NCBI GenBank assembly: GCA_002455425.1
Contig: DKKT01000071.1
Location: forward strand, 58,532 to 80,715
Source: Chthonomonas sp. UBA6659
GTDB lineage: Bacteria > Armatimonadota > Fimbriimonadia > Fimbriimonadales > Fimbriimonadaceae
Length of the DNA: 22,184 nucleotides
Reading direction: 5' to 3'
Shown here: positions 7,065 through 14,767 of the stretch, in pieces
How the letters are laid out: every line of letters starts with the position of its first letter
Numbering within the stretch: the first letter of the stretch is position 1
Translations under genes and position numbers: made by a program
The notes under the pieces: model-generated
Seen by the model: the letters and a program-made list of their open reading frames with translations, nothing else
Told to the model about the DNA's origin: nothing
The model's database searches: none

Positions 7065-9593
7065 ATGCGCGTGTGGGCGATGGTGGTCATCGGGTCTCTC
7101 CTCCTTGGAGGGTGCATCGGCACCAAGAAGGTTGGGACCCAGTCAGACGGGTCGATCCTGGTCCCGACAGGCCAATTCGTGCGCCCCGTGGGCACCGTCG
7201 TCGCGTTCAACGGAAGGCCCGTCGATCTCGCCATCTCGCCAGACCGCACCACGCTGTTCGTGAAGGACCATCGCGGGTTGGTGGTCGTCGACGTCGCAAG
7301 CAAGCGCGTCGTCCAGGAACTGGCGATGGCGGGGGGAAGTTCGCTCCACGGGATCGCGGTGGCACCCGACGACACGGTATGGCTCTCGAACGCCGGGTCG
7401 TTCCTTCGTCGTGCGGTTCCCAAGGAGGGCAAGTGGACGTTCGATGGTGAGATCGACTGCGGCAAGGCCGCCGTCGGCGGCGAGTCGTACCCGTGTGGCC
7501 TTCGTATCGAACCGGGCGGCAAGCGCGGCTATGTGGCACTTTCCCGAGCAAATCGGCTCGCCGTCGTCGACTTCGAGGCGCGAAAGGTCGTCGAGACGTT
7601 CGAAGTCGACGCCGCTCCGTTCGACGTGGAACTCGCCCCAGACGGACGAGTCGCGTTCGTGTCGTGCTGGGGCGGCCCCATCCCGGCGAAGGGAAGAACC
7701 CAGTCGGCCTCAGGCACGCCGATCGAGGTCGATGAGCGTGGCGTCGCGAAGAGCGCGACCGTCGTCGCCGTCCGTACCGATACCGGGCGCATCCTCTGGC
7801 GAACCGCGGTGGGCCTTCAGCCGTCGCAAATCCTCTACGATCGCGAGAAGCGACAACTGATCGTGCCGTGCGCGAACGCGGACGAGGTCGCGATTCTGGA
7901 TGCGGCGACCGGCGCGATCGCGACGAAGATCTCGGTGAAACCGGACCCGAGTCTCCCGTTCGGTTCGGCACCGAATGCCGTCGCGCTGGATGGGCGTCGG
8001 CTCTATGTCGCCAACGGCGGGAACAACGCGGTCGCCGTCGTCGCACTTGGCGAAAAGCCGACCCTGGAGGGCTTCATCCCGGCGGGCTGGTATCCGGGCG
8101 CCTTGCTCTTCGCGGATCGCGAACTGGTTGTTGCGAACGTGAAGGGAACCGGCTCGCGTCGGGAGACGAGCCCCGGCAAGTACAGCGTGTACAACTTCAC
8201 CGGTTCGATCAGCTGCGTCCCGATCCCTGATGCGCGAAAACTGCGCGAATGGACCCGCCAGGCCCGCGAAGATGCGCAGGTGCCTCAAGTCCTTCGGGCG
8301 ATCGAGAAGGCGGGATCCGGGAAGAAGCCCGTTCCCATCCCGCATCGAGCCGGTGAGCCCTCGACGATCGAGCACGTGGTCTATATCATCAAGGAGAACC
8401 GGACGTACGACCAGGTCTTCGGCAAGATGGCGCGGGGCGACAACGACCCGAGCCTCTGCATGTTCGACCGCGAAGTCGCACCGAACCACTATGCGCTCGC
8501 GGAGACGTTCGTCCAACTCGACAACTACTACTGCAACGGCGTCAACTCGGCCGATGGGCACGCGTGGACGATTGAAGGCAATGCGGGGAGCTATCTGGAG
8601 AAGTCGTTCGGAGGATTCACGCGGAGCTACCCGTTCGGCGATGATCCCTTGAGCGTGACGACGACCGGATTCTTGTGGGATCACGTGCTCGCGGCGGGTT
8701 TGAGCTTCCGGAACTACGGCGAGTTCGACAACGCTGAGCCGGTCAACATCAAAGGGTTCAAGGCGATCTACGACGATTGGAAGAGCGGCGCGAACAAGGC
8801 AACCTTCAAACAGTCGATCGGCGTAGAGCGACTTCGAGGCTATACGAATCCGGAGTTCCCGGGCTGGAACATGACGATCCCCGATCAGGTGCGAGCGGAC
8901 GCCTTCTTGCGTGAACTCAAAGGCATGAAAGTGTTCCCGAACCTGGTGACGCTCTATCTTCCCCAGGATCATACGAGCGGATCGTCGGCAGGCATGCCGA
9001 CGCCGAGGGCCCACGTCGCCGACAACGACCTCGCCCTCGGGCGGGTCGTCGAGGCTCTGTCGAAGTCGCCGTTCTGGGAGAAGATGGCGATCTTCGTGAT
9101 CGAAGACGACCCCCAGAACGGCTTCGATCACGTCGATGGGCACCGATCGATCTGTCTCGTGATCAGTCCGTACGCGCGACGCGGGGCCCTTGTGTCGAGT
9201 TTCCACAACCAGACGTCGGTGCTCCACACGATCTGTCGGATTCTTGGGATTGCACCCCTCAACGCGATGGTGGCCCTGACCGATCCGATGACCGATTGCT
9301 TCACGGACAAGCCGGACACCCGACCGTACCAGGCGATTCCTGCCAACGTTCCGCTCGACGAGTTGAACCCTTCCAAGAGCGCTTTGAGTGGCAAAAAACT
9401 GGAACTCGCGCGGCTCAGCGAGCAGCAGGATTTGACGATGCCGGATCGCGTCGACGACGACGCGATGAATCGCATCCTGTGGCACACCGTGAAGGGGATC
9501 GAAACGCCTTACCCGGCCGAATGGGCCGGTCCCCACGGCCGCGGGCTCAAAGCGCGCGGCTTGATGCAGACGGGCGATCGGGACGACGATTAG
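7065..9593 (+). CDS. Lipoprotein: YncE-like beta-propeller fused to alkaline-phosphatase-superfamily phosphoesterase
   Basis: The 842-residue protein begins with a lipoprotein signal (LLLGGC, lipid on Cys17), so it should be membrane-anchored outside the cytoplasm. Residues about 38-390 are repeated propeller blades of the YncE/YVTN type (VDLAISPDRTTLFV, FDVELAPDGRVAFVS, NAVALDGRRLYVANGGNNAV). Residues about 434-760 are a phosphoesterase of the alkaline phosphatase/phospholipase C-like superfamily: VVYIIKENRTYDQVFG (438-453), LPQDHTSG (632-639) and EDDPQNGFDHVDGHR (680-694), which carry the Asp and His residues that bind metal in this family. The architecture matches proteins named bifunctional YncE family/alkaline phosphatase family protein. 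The substrate is unknown; phospholipid or phosphodiester is likely. The start has AGAGGG 4 nt upstream. The gene stands alone, divergent from the candidate selenoprotein gene across 107 nt. Confidence 0.9.
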   Translation: MRVWAMVVIGSLLLGGCIGTKKVGTQSDGSILVPTGQFVRPVGTVVAFNGRPVDLAISPDRTTLFVKDHRGLVVVDVASKRVVQELAMAGGSSLHGIAVAPDDTVWLSNAGSFLRRAVPKEGKWTFDGEIDCGKAAVGGESYPCGLRIEPGGKRGYVALSRANRLAVVDFEARKVVETFEVDAAPFDVELAPDGRVAFVSCWGGPIPAKGRTQSASGTPIEVDERGVAKSATVVAVRTDTGRILWRTAVGLQPSQILYDREKRQLIVPCANADEVAILDAATGAIATKISVKPDPSLPFGSAPNAVALDGRRLYVANGGNNAVAVVALGEKPTLEGFIPAGWYPGALLFADRELVVANVKGTGSRRETSPGKYSVYNFTGSISCVPIPDARKLREWTRQAREDAQVPQVLRAIEKAGSGKKPVPIPHRAGEPSTIEHVVYIIKENRTYDQVFGKMARGDNDPSLCMFDREVAPNHYALAETFVQLDNYYCNGVNSADGHAWTIEGNAGSYLEKSFGGFTRSYPFGDDPLSVTTTGFLWDHVLAAGLSFRNYGEFDNAEPVNIKGFKAIYDDWKSGANKATFKQSIGVERLRGYTNPEFPGWNMTIPDQVRADAFLRELKGMKVFPNLVTLYLPQDHTSGSSAGMPTPRAHVADNDLALGRVVEALSKSPFWEKMAIFVIEDDPQNGFDHVDGHRSICLVISPYARRGALVSSFHNQTSVLHTICRILGIAPLNAMVALTDPMTDCFTDKPDTRPYQAIPANVPLDELNPSKSALSGKKLELARLSEQQDLTMPDRVDDDAMNRILWHTVKGIETPYPAEWAGPHGRGLKARGLMQTGDRDDD

Positions 9594-9617
9594 GTCCGCC
9601 CTACCCGAAGATCCCTG

Positions 9618-9653
9618 CGAAAGTCGACCGAACTTTGGAGAATGGGACTTTCG
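9618..9653. repeat. Inverted repeat in the sigma-factor promoter region
   Basis: CGAAAGTC at 9618-9625 and GACTTTCG at 9646-9653 are perfect complements separated by 20 nt. The arms flank the proposed -35 element and run into the proposed -10 of the ECF operon, so the repeat could be an operator. Confidence 0.45.
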
Positions 9654-9669
9654 TCATGTAAGATGGAGG
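9630..9669 (+). promoter_or_regulatory. ECF-type promoter and ribosome site of the sigma operon
   Basis: GAACTT (9630-9635), a 16-nt spacer, and CGTCAT (9652-9657) resemble the AAC...CGTC layout of many ECF sigma promoters. Transcription would start near 9663-9665, leaving GGAGG (9665-9669) in the mRNA, 7 nt before the ATG at 9677. An overlapping TAAGAT (9659-9664) lies 6 nt before a GTG at 9671 and could instead serve as a housekeeping leaderless promoter. Confidence 0.45.
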
Positions 9670-9676
9670 CGTGGAC

Positions 9677-10240
9677 ATGGCTGAGGCGACCCTGAAGAGC
9701 ACCCATTTGACTGAGGCAGTGCACGAAGAGCTGCACTGGGTGCATCGTTGCCGAACGGGCGACGAGACCGCACTCGGCGTGATGATCGCCAAGCATCGAG
9801 CGCGCCTCATTCGCACGGCCACCAATATCCTTCGCGATCGGCATGAGGCCGAGGATGTCGCTCAAGAGTCCTTCCTCAAGGCGTTCCGGGAGCTACCGAA
9901 GCTCCGAGACGATCGAGCATTTTCGGGTTACCTCTACCGAATCTGCGTCCGACTTTGCATGGATCGGCTCCGATCGCGCCGCGCCGAGCCGCAGGAGTTC
10001 GATCGTATCGAGCCGTCGGCGGGCCCCGCCGTCGAGAACAAGCTCGTCGTCGAGAAACTTCTCGGAATGCTCGCTCCCGACTTGCGTACCACCCTCGTGC
10101 TTCGCGAAATCGAGCAGTTGAGCTACGAAGAAGTCGCCGAAATCATGCACGTGCCGCTCGGGACCGTGCGGTCGCGCCTCCACACCGCCCGCGAACGCTT
10201 TCGCAAGCTCTGGATCGATGCCATGAAGGAGACTTCGTGA
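9677..10240 (+). CDS. ECF-family RNA polymerase sigma factor
   Basis: This 187-residue protein is a sigma-70 family factor with only regions 2 and 4, the ECF layout. Region 2 lies at about 28-95 (ILRDRHEAEDVAQESFLKAF, then FSGYLYRICVRLCMDRLR). Region 4 lies at about 122-180 and has the helix-turn-helix LSYEEVAEIMHVPLGTVRSR followed by LHTARERFRKLW. It should direct RNA polymerase to a small regulon, probably including its own operon. I chose the ATG at 9677 because GGAGG sits 7 nt upstream; a GTG at 9671 in the same frame would add two residues. The next gene starts at a GTG overlapping this gene's TGA, and its product is the likely anti-sigma factor. Confidence 0.93.
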   Translation: MAEATLKSTHLTEAVHEELHWVHRCRTGDETALGVMIAKHRARLIRTATNILRDRHEAEDVAQESFLKAFRELPKLRDDRAFSGYLYRICVRLCMDRLRSRRAEPQEFDRIEPSAGPAVENKLVVEKLLGMLAPDLRTTLVLREIEQLSYEEVAEIMHVPLGTVRSRLHTARERFRKLWIDAMKETS

Positions 10241-10671
10241 TTCGGTTCGGAAAGACGCGTTACCTCCACCTTCGTGCCGCGGAACAGGATCGCTCCCTGA
10301 CGGCGCGCGAACTTCGCTTCGTCCAACGCTACCGTGGGCGGAATCCGGAATGTGAAATCGAGGATTCGCTCGAGGAGCAGGGGCTCGATGCGTTGCGCGG
10401 CTTGGCCGTGGCCGAGGAGGCGGACGTCCCGAGCTTCGATCGCCGGGTTCTCCGCCGCTGGCGCGTCCAGTCGGTGAAGCAGACCGCCCGATACTGGACG
10501 CCGGCGTTATGCGGTGCGGCGGTCGCGGCGATCGCACTCCTGGCGATGTTGCAGATTCTCAGCGCCGCCCAGGGTCCGAAACCGCTTTCGACGCCGGGAA
10601 CCGAGGCGCAACGATCCGATCGGCCGACATTCCCCGATCTCGGCGGAGGCATCGACTCGGTTCGACCATGA
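10237..10671 (+). CDS. Putative membrane-anchored anti-sigma factor
   Basis: The 144-residue product has a charged cytoplasmic half (1-84), one transmembrane helix (about 87-109, WTPALCGAAVAAIALLAMLQ) and a short extracytoplasmic tail. That topology and its position directly after an ECF sigma gene point to an anti-sigma factor that holds the sigma factor at the membrane. The N-terminal part (SLTARELRFVQRYRGRNPEC) recalls the helical start of zinc anti-sigma domains but lacks the HxxxCxxC zinc site, so it is divergent or a different class. The GTG start overlaps the sigma stop (GTGA) and has GGAG 5 nt upstream, so translation is coupled. The function is inferred mainly from context. Confidence 0.7.
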   Translation: MIRFGKTRYLHLRAAEQDRSLTARELRFVQRYRGRNPECEIEDSLEEQGLDALRGLAVAEEADVPSFDRRVLRRWRVQSVKQTARYWTPALCGAAVAAIALLAMLQILSAAQGPKPLSTPGTEAQRSDRPTFPDLGGGIDSVRP

Positions 10672-12224
10672 GCCCTTGGAAGAGGGCGCTTCTCGGAGCC
10701 GCGATCGGCGCGCTTCTCGTCCTCATCGCCCACCCCGCCAGTCGCCCGTTCTATCTCGCCCTGTTGACCCAGGGTGGGCCGTCGCGGTTCTTTGCCGAAA
10801 CGCCGCTCCGCCTGCAGCCAAGTCCGGCACTCGAAAAGCCGCGAACGTTGGCCGATGCCGCTTACTGGATGCTCGTCGCGGCTGAGGCTGATCAGCGGCG
10901 CACCCGACTGCTCGACAAGGACTGGAAGAACCTCTTGAACTTGGCGCGCCGTTGCGCGGTCGAGGACCCGGAGAATGCCTTCTGGAAGCAGATGGAGGCC
11001 GTCTTTGCTTGGCGGCTCGGCGACCGGAAGGGGAGCCTCGAGGCCTGGCGGCGTGCCTCCCGAGCCAACCGGTGGGACGATCTCCAGAACCGGCGCCTCG
11101 AACGGATCGTCGAGGGCCTCAGCACCGAGACCGGTACTCGACTCGGATGGCACTACGCCGCATCCTATGCCCAGCGCTCCCAGGCGCCAGCTCGCATGAT
11201 TCTGCGCCAAGCCCGCCTCGTTCGCGACGCTACGCGTCGCGACGAAGCCGAAGGTCTCGAACTCCGTTACGCGACCCTGTTGAACGGGGACCTGCTCCGA
11301 TCAGGAGCGAAGTCTTCGCAGACGGGCTTGGTCGGCGTCGATATCGTGGAGATTGCGTGCTACCCCACGAATCTGAAAGTCGAGACATCCCAGAAGCGGC
11401 TGCTTCTCGCCCGTCAGGCCCTCGTGAATCGCCTTCTCGCGCTTGGCAAGCGGGATGAAGCCAACCGGACCGTCAAGGCCTTTGGGAACAACGACGCCTG
11501 GATCGCCCTCGTCGAGCCCGAGAATGCTTCGACTGAGGCAAAGCTGTGGAAATTGGTCACTCTGGCCACGGTTTCGATTCCGAGCGGGGCGATCTGGATC
11601 GCCGCGATGGGGCTTGGGTTGGCCTTGTTCGGGCGCGCGGTCGAACGAACCCCGGCGCTCCAACACGTGTTCCGAACGCCGGTGGCACCTGCCGCAGGGG
11701 TGATCCTCGCGCTCCTTCTCTATTGGTCGACCGGACTCGTCCTCCCCGCGATTTGGGCGGCTTTGTGTCTGGCGTTCTTCGCCTTCCAGCCGATGCACGA
11801 GCGAAGTCAGGATCCGCGCGAGCTCGGGCCGCTCTTTCGCTTCACGATCCTCGTGCTCGGCGTCGCCTTCTTCGCGTTGATGACGGTCTATCTGGCCGGG
11901 CGGACCACGGCCGGGACCATTCTGTTCGACCGGCTCGGCGTGCCGGCCGAGATCGGACCGGGATCGCCGGTCCTTCTCGGCTTGGCCGGCATCGTCCTCG
12001 GTCTGGTACTCCTGACGGCACCGGCATGGGGAGTTGCCCAGCACTTCGCACCCGCCCGTCTTGCCGGCTTCGCGCTTCGGGAGTTCGGGACCGGTTTGTT
12101 CGTTGCGGGGATCCTCGTCGCTGTGGTCGCCGGTCCGCTCGCGGTTTTCGTCGACCGGGAAGCGCGCACGAATCTCGCGGCGATCTCGCAAAATGAGCCG
12201 TTGCACGCGCAGATCCACCGATGA
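10668..12224 (+). CDS. Multi-pass membrane protein with TPR-like helical region, function unknown
   Basis: This 518-residue protein has an N-terminal membrane helix (about 5-22), then a soluble helical part to about residue 290, then a membrane domain of roughly six or seven helices from about 295 to the end. The soluble part includes a TPR-like stretch at about 85-140 (CAVEDPENAFWKQMEAVFAW, then GSLEAWRRASRANRW). I do not recognise a named family. The ATG overlaps the TGA of the anti-sigma gene (ATGA), and its own stop overlaps the glnD start in the same way. The tight coupling suggests it works with the sigma/anti-sigma pair, perhaps in sensing envelope state, but this is inference. Confidence 0.8.
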   Translation: MSPWKRALLGAAIGALLVLIAHPASRPFYLALLTQGGPSRFFAETPLRLQPSPALEKPRTLADAAYWMLVAAEADQRRTRLLDKDWKNLLNLARRCAVEDPENAFWKQMEAVFAWRLGDRKGSLEAWRRASRANRWDDLQNRRLERIVEGLSTETGTRLGWHYAASYAQRSQAPARMILRQARLVRDATRRDEAEGLELRYATLLNGDLLRSGAKSSQTGLVGVDIVEIACYPTNLKVETSQKRLLLARQALVNRLLALGKRDEANRTVKAFGNNDAWIALVEPENASTEAKLWKLVTLATVSIPSGAIWIAAMGLGLALFGRAVERTPALQHVFRTPVAPAAGVILALLLYWSTGLVLPAIWAALCLAFFAFQPMHERSQDPRELGPLFRFTILVLGVAFFALMTVYLAGRTTAGTILFDRLGVPAEIGPGSPVLLGLAGIVLGLVLLTAPAWGVAQHFAPARLAGFALREFGTGLFVAGILVAVVAGPLAVFVDREARTNLAAISQNEPLHAQIHR

Positions 12225-14629
12225 ACGACCGTCTCTCATCCTTGATCGAGCGCCGCTTGGCTCTTATCGGCGAACTCCGGGTTCAACCGAGCGGACTCGA
12301 GTGGTGCGCACGCCATACTGCGATCGTCGACGAAGCCCTGAGTTTGGTGTATCGGGCGATGCAGGACCGGTTTCCCGGACTCGCCCACGTGTCGATCGTC
12401 GCCACCGGTGGCTTCGGTCGGTCCGAGCTTTGCCCGTTCTCCGATGTCGACGTCACGGTCGTGCCCCTCGATGAAACCGATCCCGCGCTCGATGCGGGGG
12501 TGCGAGCGTTGTTCCACGGCATCGACGAGACGATCGTCCGAGGACTCGGGCTTCCAGTTGGCTATGCGTATCGCCTGATCGGCGACGCACCTGGACTGGA
12601 CGCGAAAACACGGACCGGACTCCTCGACGCCCGGCTCGTGATCGGGTCACGACGGACGTTCGATCGTCTCGTGGATGCCCTATGGGAGACGATGCCGGTC
12701 GGCGAGTTTCTCATCGCGAAGCTCGACGAACGGGCCACGGCGATGGCGAAGACGAACGATACACCGCTGGTCGTGGAACCCGACCTGAAGGAAGGTGCCG
12801 GCGGATTGCGCGACTTTCATAGTGCGAATTGGATCGGGATGGCCGTTGGCGCACGTGCACGCCGGACGTCACCGGAATACGAGCAAGTTCTGACGGCGCG
12901 GAACGTCCTTCATGCCGTGGCCGGCAAGCGCACGGATCGGCTGAGCCGATCTCGGCAGGGAGAGATCACGGAGGCGCTGGGGCTCGACCTGAACCAGTGG
13001 ATGGCCGAAGTCTCTCTCGCGCTCGGCGAGCTTCACCGGCGGTTTCTCCGCACGCGCGATCGCCTCTTGGAGGCCCGTTACACGCTTGCTCCCCGGGTGT
13101 ATGCGCTGCGTGGAGAAGCCCGGATCGACGGCGAAGTCGATGGCGGGGACGCTGCGATGGGGATCGCGGTGGCGACGCGGCTCGGGATTCGAATCGCGGA
13201 CATTCAGGCAACAGTCTTGCCGACGGTTCAAGGGCCGCTGGCGGCGGCCGCGATCGCGACCGGGGAGTCGACCCTGCGAAATCTCGACCGGTGCGGGATC
13301 CTCGAAGCTCTCCTGCCCGAACTCGGCATCTGCCGGACCCTGATGCCAGGGGACGCGACGCACGCTTTCACGGTCTTCGAGCACTCGCTCCGAACCGTGC
13401 GGATGCTCGACGGCCTTCGCAACCATGGCGGCTTCCTCGGCGATCTCCTTGCGGGATTGCACGAGCCGGGACCTCTCTACTTGGCCGCCCTCCTTCACGA
13501 TATCGGGAAGAGTGATCGCTCCGAGGAGCACAGCATCACCGGCGCACGGATGGCAGCCGAGATTGTGGGTCGTTGGAAGCTCGAGCCACGCTACGCCGAA
13601 CTCGTCGTCTGGCTCGTCCGCCGGCACTTGCTGATGGCACGCTTCATCGGCATTCGGGATGTTCACCATCCGGATACCGTTCGTGAGTTTGTCGGGCAGG
13701 TCGAGGACCGTGACCGCCTAGTGATGTTAACGCTCCTCACATGGGCCGACATCAACGCCGTCGCTCCAGGGACTTGGACCTCCGTGCAGGAGACCTATCT
13801 CCGGGACCTCTACGAACAAGCGCTTCACCTTTTGGAGAGTGAGACTCCGGCTCCCCCCGACGCGGCGGTGTACCGGCGGCGGCTGGTGCGCAAACTCGGT
13901 GGGGACGTTCCCGAGGATGCGATCCGTGCCTTCGTCGGGAGTTTGCCCGCGCACTATCTCCTTTCGACGTCGCCGGAGTCGGTCCAGGACCACTACGCGT
14001 ATGCGCAGCGAGCCAAGCAGGGGGAAGTGAGTGTCGTACTCGACCATCGCGACGACCTTGATGCGACCGATGTGATCGTCGCCTGTCCGGACGAAGCCGG
14101 ATTGCTCAGTCAGATCCTCGGCGTCTTCTACGCGCTGGAGATTTCGCTAGTCGGGTTGCGAGCCTGCACCACCCAGGAGGCGAGTCCGGTTGCCATCGAC
14201 GTCTTTACGGTCAAGTTCGGTGGCAGAGCGGTGCCCCGCGCGACCGCGGCCACACTGGTCTCCACGCTTGAGGCGGTGCTCCGCAAGTCGCTCTTGGTCG
14301 ACGACCTCATCCGGTCGAAAGGGCGCGATCCCGATCGTATGCAGGAGCTAGCCCGCTATCATTTCCAGGAAGGGAGCCCGGCGATCCTCGAAGTACGGGC
14401 CCCGCGCGGGCGGGGGATGGCGTTTCGCGTGTCGCGACTGATCGCCGCGCGCGGATGGAACACGGTGGCGGCCCGGGTCGGCCAATGGGCCGGGCAAGCC
14501 GCCGCGTCGTTCTACGTATTGGGTCCTGAGGGGAGGCCGCTCCACCAGGAGGATATCGAAGCGGCCTTCGGTCCCACTCAGGAAATCGGGCGGCTCAGCT
14601 CCACCGGATCGACCAACGCCGAAGCTTGA
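12221..14629 (+). CDS. glnD: GlnD: [protein-PII] uridylyltransferase / uridylyl-removing enzyme
   Basis: GlnD senses glutamine and adds or removes UMP on the PII protein, controlling nitrogen assimilation. The 802-residue protein is somewhat shorter than the E. coli one (890) but has all domains. The nucleotidyltransferase motif GGFGRSELCPFSDVDV is at 63-78 (metal Asp75, Asp77). The GlnD signature DLKEGAGGLRDFH is at 188-200. The HD hydrolase domain follows at about 380-515, with His387, His426-Asp427 (ALLHDIGKS), His437 and His469. Two ACT domains lie at about 616-690 (VIVACPDEAGLLSQILGVFY) and 720-790. The ATG overlaps the stop of the preceding membrane-protein gene (ATGA), so it is the fourth coupled gene of the sigma-factor operon, an uncommon setting. 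No glnB or glnA is in the window. Confidence 0.95.
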   Translation: MNDRLSSLIERRLALIGELRVQPSGLEWCARHTAIVDEALSLVYRAMQDRFPGLAHVSIVATGGFGRSELCPFSDVDVTVVPLDETDPALDAGVRALFHGIDETIVRGLGLPVGYAYRLIGDAPGLDAKTRTGLLDARLVIGSRRTFDRLVDALWETMPVGEFLIAKLDERATAMAKTNDTPLVVEPDLKEGAGGLRDFHSANWIGMAVGARARRTSPEYEQVLTARNVLHAVAGKRTDRLSRSRQGEITEALGLDLNQWMAEVSLALGELHRRFLRTRDRLLEARYTLAPRVYALRGEARIDGEVDGGDAAMGIAVATRLGIRIADIQATVLPTVQGPLAAAAIATGESTLRNLDRCGILEALLPELGICRTLMPGDATHAFTVFEHSLRTVRMLDGLRNHGGFLGDLLAGLHEPGPLYLAALLHDIGKSDRSEEHSITGARMAAEIVGRWKLEPRYAELVVWLVRRHLLMARFIGIRDVHHPDTVREFVGQVEDRDRLVMLTLLTWADINAVAPGTWTSVQETYLRDLYEQALHLLESETPAPPDAAVYRRRLVRKLGGDVPEDAIRAFVGSLPAHYLLSTSPESVQDHYAYAQRAKQGEVSVVLDHRDDLDATDVIVACPDEAGLLSQILGVFYALEISLVGLRACTTQEASPVAIDVFTVKFGGRAVPRATAATLVSTLEAVLRKSLLVDDLIRSKGRDPDRMQELARYHFQEGSPAILEVRAPRGRGMAFRVSRLIAARGWNTVAARVGQWAGQAAASFYVLGPEGRPLHQEDIEAAFGPTQEIGRLSSTGSTNAEA

Positions 14630-14715
14630 CGCTCAGCGAATCGGCGACCGCCGCTCCTCCGGCCAGATCATGGTCGAGAAGGGCGAGAATGTTGTGAAGG
14701 TAGCCGTTCATATCC

Positions 14716-14767
14716 TCTCTAACGTCGGCAAGGGCGCGGACGTTAGGGACCCGGGCCTAAGGGCCTA
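14716..14767. terminator. Inverted and direct repeats between convergent glnD and topA
   Basis: Bases 14716-14726 pair with 14739-14749 as an 11-bp stem with one G-U pair and a 12-nt loop on the plus strand; the core CTAACGTC/GACGTTAG is perfect on both strands. No U-tract follows. GGGCCTA is also repeated at 14753-14759 and 14761-14767, running into the topA stop. A role as a weak bidirectional terminator is plausible. The rest of the 14630-14764 gap shows nothing else I can support. Confidence 0.35.

Noticed and set aside
7710..9536. A 608-codon open frame antisense to the propeller-phosphoesterase gene
   Set aside because: It mirrors the codon bias of the real gene, shows no domain and is Arg/Val-rich in the usual shadow manner.
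10509..10667. An earlier start for the 518-residue membrane protein
   Set aside because: The frame is open upstream but lies inside the anti-sigma gene; the ATGA overlap at 10668 followed by a membrane helix is a better start.
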